Origin: Byssothecium circinans
Lineage: Eukaryota > Ascomycota > Dothideomycetes > Pleosporales > Massarinaceae
Length of the DNA: 12,215 nucleotides
Direction: 5' to 3'
NCBI GenBank assembly: GCA_010015675.1
Contig: ML977034.1
Coordinates: 181,547-193,761, forward strand
A program made the position numbers and the translations under genes. Positions 7,381 to 12,215 of the stretch are shown in pieces. Each line of letters begins with the position of its first letter. Position 1 is the first letter of the stretch. The notes beneath the pieces are model-generated. The model ran no database searches, was not told where the DNA came from, and saw only the letters and a list, made by a program, of their open reading frames with translations.

Positions 7381-9675
7381 GTTTTTTAATCCCCTAGGTT
7401 TCTTTAGAAACTAACCTAATCCTTGCTTATTAGATAGGTGTATTAAGCAGCTATCATCATAGCATGCTATCTAAGATAGGCATTCATGCTTTATCTTTGC
7501 TTCTTCCTTCCTTAGGAAACCTTTCCTAAGTTTCTCTAAGAGGTGTGCTTAGCATATGTCGTTAAAGCATTAGTCATAAGGTAGGTCATTATAACTCTCC
7601 TTTTCTATGGCGTTATTAGGTACTAGGGTTACTAGCCTTATAGGGAACTAGGTCACGTTTATTAGTTTATCACCTTAGGCTACCCTTTCTTAATACTAAT
7701 TATCTAGCATCTTTTACTAGTGTTGTTTAGAATTGCCTTACTTCCTCTATTAAGCATCCTTCCTAGATTCGTGAGGAAGGGTAGGGAGTGCATAGCGTCT
7801 ATAATCCTTATCTAGGCATTTCTTTACTATAAGTAGGTTATAGTCCTAACCTCTCTTATCCTACGCAGCTTCTTCCTTGTAGAGTGTGTAAAATATATAG
7901 TTAAGAATTGTCTTGCAATATGCCTAGTCTACTTCCTTGTACCTTTAGCTTGCGGGGTGCCCTAAGGGGTGTTGATATTAGCAGTCTTTAATATCACATT
8001 CTAGTGTCTTTTTATCTATAGGTCCTACTAGCTAATATCCTATGACATGCTTGCTTAGCTAATGCACTTAGTAGTACTCGTTGTAGTACTTATGCTATCT
8101 AATGCGTTTATACTAATGTTGCTATTTACTAAAGTAATAAGTATAGTAAGCCGCTACTAGATAGTCCTTATCTAGAATTATAATGTATAATATTCTCTTA
8201 GGTTATTATCTTACCTTATCTTATTTGCGTTTATAGTAGAGGTATTAGTCTACCTAGCACTAGTACTAATTAACTTCTTAGTAAGGATTCTTCTTAGGTA
8301 CCTCTACTCTAATGTATTCTCTTATTGCGTGTAGGCCTTAGATTCATATAGCCTCTACTACTACTTTGCTAGCTTCTCCGCCGTATACTAACACGGGTAT
8401 AGCGCAAGTTAGTCCTTCGTGCGTAGTACTAGCGCATCTCTAGCATATTTTAGCGTCTAGCTATTATTGAACTACCTAGTCTAGCACTTTATTCTTAGCT
8501 AGACCTTAGCTTAGGCTTAGTAACTCTTAGAACTCTTTAAAAAGTATTTTAGGGTCTATTTTACTAACGTTATCATTAGAGGGTCTCGCCTAATCTAGTT
8601 CTAAAGGCGGGTAAGGAGTAAGCTACTAATGTGGCACCTTTACTTCTTCTTCCTTAAGTCCTATTACTTTAAACTTAATTATCCTAATCTTAACTATTCT
8701 AAGCTTACTAGCCTGGCCTTAGTTCTTTAGGTAATCTCTATAGAAGTATCCTACTTCACCACATTAAAGACATGCCTTCTTCTTAAAGCGTTCTTAGCGT
8801 TGTTTATAAGTTAGGCCGTCTAGCTATCTTCTTTTACCTTTATTAAACTACTTTTTTTATTAGACTTTATCTGTCATTACTACATTACTGTCCTAGTTAT
8901 ATTATGGTGTCTTTAGCTTTCTATGTCTTTTAGAGTTAAAAATAATTATTATATCCTATTATTTTTTCTACATTACTTATTTATAGAGCCTATTATTAAT
9001 TTAGGTGGTTAGGTTAATTATATCTTATAAATCTTCTAGCTTATTGTAATAGATTATCCTATCCTTAATAGTTTCCTTTAGCCCGTTATAGAAGGCTGTG
9101 CGTAATAGCGCATTATCCTAATTAATCTTTAACTATAGTTGTTTAAACTCTATTATATACCTTGCAACTAACCTATTCTACTAGATCTAAGATATTTTTT
9201 ACTCTACCTAGGTCTCTTTATCAAGTTCTCTAAACACCTTTTAAATCTTATCTTTAAACGCTGTCTAGCTCTTAAAAATAGTCTTTATGTCATTTTTATA
9301 ATGCTTTATCTTATTCGTAAGATAGTCGTCTATAAAAGGCTGCATCTAAGTAGCTGCCTTATCCTTTAAGTGCATACTAGCTATAAGGATCTTATCCAAG
9401 TCCTCTATTAAGGCATTGAAGCGACAGTACAAATCTATGTTAGTAAGGAATAGCTTTAAGCTATCTCATCCTCTATCGTACTTTTCTAGCGCCGCAATCT
9501 TTCTATGGGGTATAGTATCTTTAGCCTAGAGTTAAGTAATTGCTTGCATTAATCTATTAATCTATTCAGCCTATTGCTATAACTAGTTAGCCTAGTTAGC
9601 TATTACTAATGCTAGACTTAAAGCAGGTGTACGAACACTACTATTAGTGGCATGTAGGGTAGCAGGAGCTACTAT
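7333..9675 (-). pseudogene. gag: gag with long C-terminal extension (RIP-inactivated)
   Basis: A minus-strand frame of about 780 codons starts near 9675, where ATA at 9673-9675 may be a mutated ATG. ATG at 9651-9653 is in another frame. A retrotransposon Gag capsid-like region spans about 9501-8970 (residues 59-236), including conserved Trp positions that are now stops. A CCHC knuckle at 8772-8731 (residue 302) keeps its spacing but His and the last Cys are Tyr. A second C-x2-C-x4-H-x4-C at 8445-8404 keeps all four ligands. The frame continues for another 340 codons with two more Cys/His clusters: C-x4-C-x3-H-x3-H at 7998-7957 and H-x-C-x5-C-x4-C-x2-H at 7488-7438. It ends just past the frameshift signal. 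The first part is ordinary Gag. I do not recognise the long region after the knuckles. The double stop at 7330-7335 may be original or RIP-made. Confidence 0.8.
7340..7387 (-). promoter_or_regulatory. Candidate programmed -1 ribosomal frameshift site between gag and pol
   Basis: In the gag frame the codons TTA AAA AAC (7389-7381) contain the canonical slippery heptamer A AAA AAC. Three bases later a stem can form: GATGCTACTAG (7377-7367) pairs with CTAGT (7353-7349) and AGCATC (7345-7340), with a three-base bulge and a 13-base loop. Slipping back one base leads directly into the pol frame that contains the protease. The As following A are not products of RIP, which would act on T-G. Only the first A (after T) could have been G, and GAAAAAC is also a known slippery sequence. 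The spacer is shorter than usual (3 rather than 5-9 bases). Confidence 0.6.
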
Positions 9676-9714
9676 TATATACGTTTAGGTTCTTAAACCT
9701 ATAGGTAGTTAAAG
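9667..9714 (-). other. 5' leader of the retrotransposon, no primer-binding site recognised
   Basis: On the minus strand the 5' LTR is followed by CTTTAACTACC and a short inverted repeat (TAGGTT...AACCTA). I see no TGG-type match to a tRNA 3' end, but RIP may have altered it. Self-priming is possible and cannot be judged here. Confidence 0.3.
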
Positions 9715-10174
9715 TGTTACTAAGAGGTATACTAGCCTATCCTAATCTAGGTGAGGGGAGGTAGGTTAGTGTATAGTATATACGTTAGGTAGTATACTTT
9801 AGTAGTTTAAGAGTTAAACGTGTGAAAGTAACTAATTCTATAACTAACTATAGAATAACTAAGTATTAATCTAGGTAAGAGATAAACTATAGAGAGTTAA
9901 CTACGAAGAATTAAAATTAGAAAGATAAAGGAGATCTATTTAGTCTTTATACTACTTACTCTGTTTCTTCGCTAAGTCCTTGATCCTACCTAGAGCCTCT
10001 GCTCCTTCTACTCTTAGGATCTCTCTATGATCCTAGGATCTATGGGATCTTTTAGTCTTAGTAGGATCACGTTCACGTGACTAGAGCCTTAACCCTATCC
10101 TGCGCCCTACTATTTAATACTCTCCTTAAGCATATCATTCTTCCGTAGCTGCGCTTACACACTATCTTGTAACA
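9715..10174 (-). repeat. 5' LTR (right in window)
   Basis: A 460-bp copy with intact TGTTAC...GTAACA ends. It is the 5' copy for minus-strand transcription. A TATAAA is present on the minus strand at 9946-9951 and could be the core promoter. Five GGATC/GATCC pentamers cluster in about 10016-10068. The 8-bp palindrome TCACGTGA (10073-10080) contains a CACGTG E-box that is mutated to CACGTA in the other LTR. Confidence 0.95.
10073..10080. promoter_or_regulatory. CACGTG E-box candidate in the 5' LTR
   Basis: TCACGTGA is palindromic and matches the core site of bHLH regulators. In the 3' LTR the same position reads TCACGTAA, a RIP-type change. Function is inferred from the motif only. Confidence 0.3.
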
Positions 10175-10179
10175 CTTAT
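10175..10179 (+). repeat. Target-site duplication CTTAT, right of the LTR retrotransposon
   Basis: It is identical to 2727-2731 and directly follows the terminal CA of the right LTR. Confidence 0.95.
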
Positions 10180-10882
10180 ACTATAGATTAATACCTAAAC
10201 GTTAGTAATATACTATATAACTTTTAGGACTTACTTATTAGTATATTAGTTAGTAGCTATCAAGTTATTATAGCGTGCAGCCTAGATTTAATACTATAAT
10301 AGTAGGTATAAGGTAGGGGGTAAGAAAAATAGAAAACCTTTTAAATAAAGTTATATATATTAGATATCTCTACTTTCTTCTTAGGAGGGAGATAATATAT
10401 ACTAAATAAAGCTATATACAAGTTTAAAGTAAGTAAATACCTCTAAAACTAAAAGATCTAGCCTAATAAGTATAGGTTTTTATAAAAATCTTAACACTGC
10501 CTTATAATAAAGCTTATATAAGCTATTTTCTTATAGCTAACTATTTATATTACTACTATATATATATATAAAATTTATTAAAAGAAAAGAACTAAGGATA
10601 TCTAGCTAGATAAAATATTTAATTATAGTTTTCTAATTTTAGGAATATCTACCCTCCCTACGCTAATTCTCTAATAGGTATAAGCTGCACGCTATAATTT
10701 TAGTACTAATAGGTATATTATATATATATAAACTAGCTCTAAAGTTATTATAATTTATTAGGGCTATTTAATAGGTGTTATAGGGTATAAAGCTTAGGCG
10801 AGTAACTTTATTCTATACTAATATAGCTTACTAAGATATTAGAAATCTTAGAATATTTTTTTATAAGCTTCTAAATCTATAT
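10180..10882 (+). repeat. Inner part of the E1 left arm
   Basis: It is the inverted copy of 11019-11719 with small indels, transitions and some transversions. It contains a nested small TIR element (10271-10694) that is also present in the other arm. No coding frame is visible. The inner end ATCTATAT meets TA (10883-10884) and the B unit. Confidence 0.9.
10271..10694. mobile_element. Nested small TIR element (MITE-like) inside the E1 left arm
   Basis: The ends are TAGCGTGCAGCCTAG (10271) and, inverted, TAGCGTGCAGCTTA (ending 10694). Each is bordered by TA (10269-10270 and 10695-10696). It is about 424 bp long with no coding frame. The inverted similarity is clear only over the outer 12-15 bp. 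The same element lies at the corresponding place in the right arm. The call rests on tip symmetry and TA flanks alone. Confidence 0.5.
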
Positions 10883-10884
10883 TA

Positions 10885-11016
10885 ACGTAAAGCACCATCG
10901 AAGCGCGCACACCATCGAAGCGCGCAGAAATGCTTGGCGGAAAATAAAATATTCAACCCTTAATAACAATTTAAATAATAGAGCTATTAAGCTGAAATTT
11001 TAAATACAGCTATATA
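10885..11016 (+). mobile_element. B unit: 132-bp one-ended element at the palindrome centre
   Basis: It begins ACGTAAAGCACC with two identical tandem 17-mers and the motif GCTTGGCGGAAAAT. It ends in CAGCTATATA, which does not mirror the start. TA flanks both sides (10883-10884, 11017-11018). A second copy of exactly the same length lies inverted at 11954-12085. It may be a very short element with only one E-type end. Alternatively the two B copies may be the 132-bp terminal repeats of an element spanning 10885-12085. Confidence 0.65.
10893..10926 (+). repeat. Tandem pair of 17-mers in B
   Basis: CACCATCGAAGCGCGCA occurs twice in a row (10893-10909, 10910-10926), identical, starting 8 bp from the tip. 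Confidence 0.9.
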
Positions 11017-11237
11017 TAATATAGATCTAAAAGGTTATAAAAAAGTATTCTAGGATTTCTAATATCTTAGTAAGCTATATAAGTATAGAGAATAGTAGGG
11101 TCGCTTAAGCTTTATACCCTACAACACCGAATAAACAACCTTAATAAATTATAATAACTTTAGAGCTAGTTTATATATATATAATACACCTATTAGCACT
11201 AAAATTATAGCATGCAGCCTAGACCTATTAGAGAACT

Positions 11238-11628
11238 AGCATAGGGAGGGTAGAGATACCTAAAATTAGAAAAACATAATTATAAATTTTAAATAGCTAG
11301 ATATTCTTACTTTTTATCTATAGATATACTTTATATATATATATAGAAGCTATATAAATAGTTAGCTACTAGAAATTAGGTTATATAAGCTTTATAATAA
11401 GGCAGTGTCTAAATTTTCTAAAAACCTATACTTTCTAAGCTAGATCTTTTAGTTTTAGAGGTATTTACTTTAAACTTTATATATAGCTTTATTTAGTATA
11501 TACTATCCTCCTCCTAAGAAGAAAGTAGAGATATCTAATATATATAACTTTATTTAGAAGGTTTTCTAACTTTTTATACCCCTTACCTTCTACCTACTAT
11601 AATAGCATTAAATCTAGGCTGCACGCTA
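11238..11628. mobile_element. Nested small TIR element (MITE-like) inside the E1 right arm
   Basis: The ends are TAGCATGCAGCCTAG (11238) and, inverted, TAGCGTGCAGCCTAG (ending 11628), with TA at 11236-11237 and 11629-11630. It is 391 bp, shorter than its left-arm counterpart by small deletions. Its presence at the same place in both arms shows it was there before the arms were duplicated. Confidence 0.5.
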
Positions 11629-11909
11629 TAATAACTTAATAGCTACTAGCTAATATAGTAATAAGTAAGTCCTAAAAGTTATATAGTATATACCTAACGT
11701 TTAGCTATTAATCTAGAGTATAAGGTAGGTTTTACCTAAGATATTTTCCTTTCTTAATAACTACTAGATTACGTAAGCTATAGCTATATAAATTTGATAG
11801 CTATTAGTTTATATATATATCTATCTAGGTTTAAAATTTCAAAAGAAAATATTAAGGATTAGCTTTGTTATTAAGATAATACTATTTGATGTTCCTTGCC
11901 AAGCATTTC

Positions 11910-11943
11910 TGCGCGCTTTGATGGTGTGCGCGCTTCGATGGTG
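11910..11943 (-). repeat. Tandem pair of 17-mers in the E1 right terminus
   Basis: TGCGCGCTTTGATGGTG (11910-11926) and TGCGCGCTTCGATGGTG (11927-11943) differ at one base. They resemble the B-type pair more than the pair at the other end of E1. Confidence 0.9.
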
Positions 11944-11953
11944 CTTTAGGTTA

Positions 11954-12085
11954 TATATATCTATATTTAAATTTTCAGCTTAATAGCTTAAGTATTTAAA
12001 TACTTATTAAAGATTGAATAATTAATTTTCCGCCAAGCAATTCTGCGCGGTTTGATGGTGTGCGCGGTTTGATGGTACTTTACGT
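11954..12085 (-). mobile_element. Second B unit (132 bp), inverted, abutting E1
   Basis: It is an inverted copy of 10885-11016 of equal length, with TA at 11952-11953 (shared with the E1 tip) and 12086-12087. The ACGT tip is at 12082-12085. Substitutions are scattered, and the 17-mers have diverged (CGAAGCGCG in the first copy, CAAACCGCG here). Confidence 0.7.
12044..12077 (-). repeat. Tandem pair of 17-mers in the second B unit
   Basis: TGCGCGGTTTGATGGTG (12044-12060) and TGCGCGGTTTGATGGTA (12061-12077) differ only at the last base. Confidence 0.9.
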
Positions 12086-12104
12086 TATAAACTATTAATA
12101 ACTA

Positions 12105-12215
12105 ACGTAAAGCACCACTAAGACGGCCACCCCACCAAGACGGCCACTTTTGCTTGGCAAGGAAAATCAAACTGTATTATCTTAATAACAAAGCTAAACC
12201 TTAATATTTTCTTTT
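12105..12215 (-). mobile_element. Left terminus of a third E-type element (E3), running out to the right
   Basis: The tip ACGTAAAGCACC follows TA (12103-12104). The sequence then matches 2512-2620 directly, including GCTTGGCAAGGAAAA, and continues to the window edge. Only 17 bp with a TA at each edge separate it from the second B unit. No coding frame is present in the visible part. Confidence 0.85.
12113..12146 (+). repeat. Tandem pair of 17-mers in the E3 terminus
   Basis: CACCACTAAGACGGCCA (12113-12129) and CCCCACCAAGACGGCCA (12130-12146) differ at two bases. The core AAGACGGCC is private to this end. Confidence 0.85.

Larger units (their letters stand above)
2732..10174 (-). mobile_element. 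Complete Ty3/gypsy chromovirus-type LTR retrotransposon, RIP-inactivated
   Basis: This 7443-bp element is bounded by two 460-bp LTRs with TGTTAC...GTAACA ends and a 5-bp CTTAT target duplication. Coding is on the minus strand: long Gag, candidate -1 frameshift, Pol with protease, reverse transcriptase, RNase H, integrase and C-terminal chromodomain, then polypurine tract. The domain order (integrase after RNase H) and the chromodomain place it in the chromoviruses of Ty3/gypsy. An additional antisense reading frame lies between the chromodomain and the 3' LTR. All frames carry many stops of the RIP type. It is inserted in the left arm of E1, so it is younger than E1. I could not identify a primer-binding site. 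Confidence 0.95.
2512..11951. mobile_element. E1: long-palindrome (foldback-like) non-coding element, split by a nested LTR retrotransposon
   Basis: With the LTR element and one target duplication removed, 2512-2731 joins 10180-10882, and this composite is the inverted copy of 11019-11951. Each arm is about 925 bp. The inserted B unit (10885-11016) sits at the centre. Without it the junction would read ATCTATATTAATATAGAT, a perfect palindrome with no spacer. Tips are ACGT at 2512-2515 and AGGT at 11948-11951, each bordered by TA (2510-2511 and 11952-11953). No coding frame is visible in the arms. The element resembles foldback elements or long-TIR MITEs in structure. Its transcript could form a very long hairpin. 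The dependence on a Tc1/mariner-type transposase is inferred from the TA flanks only. Confidence 0.8.
11019..11951 (-). repeat. E1 right arm
   Basis: This is the continuous inverted copy of 2512-2731 plus 10180-10882. Its outer 228 bp also match 1-227 directly. It shows the uninterrupted form of the site where the chromovirus entered the left arm (ATAAG at 11720-11724). It carries the right-arm copy of the nested small TIR element. Confidence 0.9.

Noticed and set aside
9631..9653. Gag start at the ATG on the minus strand at 9653
   Set aside because: It is out of frame with the capsid and knuckle frame, which extends further upstream to about 9675.
9690..9714. tRNA-primed binding site next to the 5' LTR
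   Set aside because: No TGG start or recognisable complement of a tRNA 3' end is visible, and RIP may have erased it. I did not call one.
10555..10571. TATATATA runs as promoters or microsatellite loci
   Set aside because: Such runs are everywhere in this RIP-converted DNA and have no consistent relation to any reading frame, apart from the candidate at 3267.
10175..11951. Hidden coding sequence in the E1 arms
   Set aside because: No frame on either strand shows protein-like composition, domain motifs or a pattern of RIP-type stops in an otherwise continuous frame.
1..12215. tRNA, rRNA, telomere or host genes
   Set aside because: I saw no cloverleaf-like segment, rRNA motif, telomeric repeat or intact host-type reading frame.

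Overview
The window looks like part of an AT-rich, gene-free repeat block from a filamentous ascomycete genome that has undergone repeat-induced point mutation (RIP). The sequence is saturated with TpA and strongly depleted of CpA and TpG: from 748 to 1218 neither dinucleotide occurs once. Every recognisable protein-coding stretch is a transposon gene broken by C-to-T/G-to-A changes. I see no intact gene and no host gene. The lineage within Pezizomycotina cannot be fixed from this window.

Layout. (1) 1-227 is the right end of an inverted-repeat element (E0) that enters from the left. (2) 230-2326 is a pogo/Fot1-like DNA transposon (Tc1-mariner superfamily) with a single-frame but RIP-destroyed transposase, inserted at the TA that flanks E0. 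(3) 2329-2509 is a spacer with nothing recognisable. (4) 2512-11951 is a second inverted-repeat element (E1) whose arms are about 925 bp each. Its left arm is split by a complete 7443-bp Ty3/gypsy chromovirus at 2732-10174 (two 460-bp LTRs, CTTAT target duplication), coded on the minus strand. A 132-bp unit (B) sits exactly at the palindrome centre of E1. (5) 11954-12085 is a second 132-bp B unit in inverted orientation. (6) 12105-12215 is the left end of a third E-type element leaving the window.

The chromovirus reads 5' to 3' on the minus strand: 5' LTR (9715-10174), Gag with an unusually long C-terminal part carrying two CCHC knuckles plus two further Cys/His clusters, a candidate -1 frameshift heptamer followed by a stem-loop, then Pol (protease, reverse transcriptase, RNase H, integrase, chromodomain), polypurine tract and 3' LTR (2732-3191). 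Between the chromodomain and the 3' LTR lies a plus-strand (antisense) reading frame with its own TATA box. It has a Cys-rich N-terminal region followed by a charged, helix-like stretch.

The E and B elements are non-coding. They share the tip ACGTAAAGCACC next to a TA and a pair of tandem 17-mers just inside the tip, so they are probably mobilised by one transposase that is not encoded here. Order of events inferred from nesting: a small TIR element entered the ancestral E arm; the arm was duplicated in inverted orientation to give E1; B inserted at the centre; the chromovirus inserted in the left arm. RIP acted on the block, and continued after the chromovirus inserted, because the two LTRs differ almost only by transitions. 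The pogo element is the most heavily mutated part.
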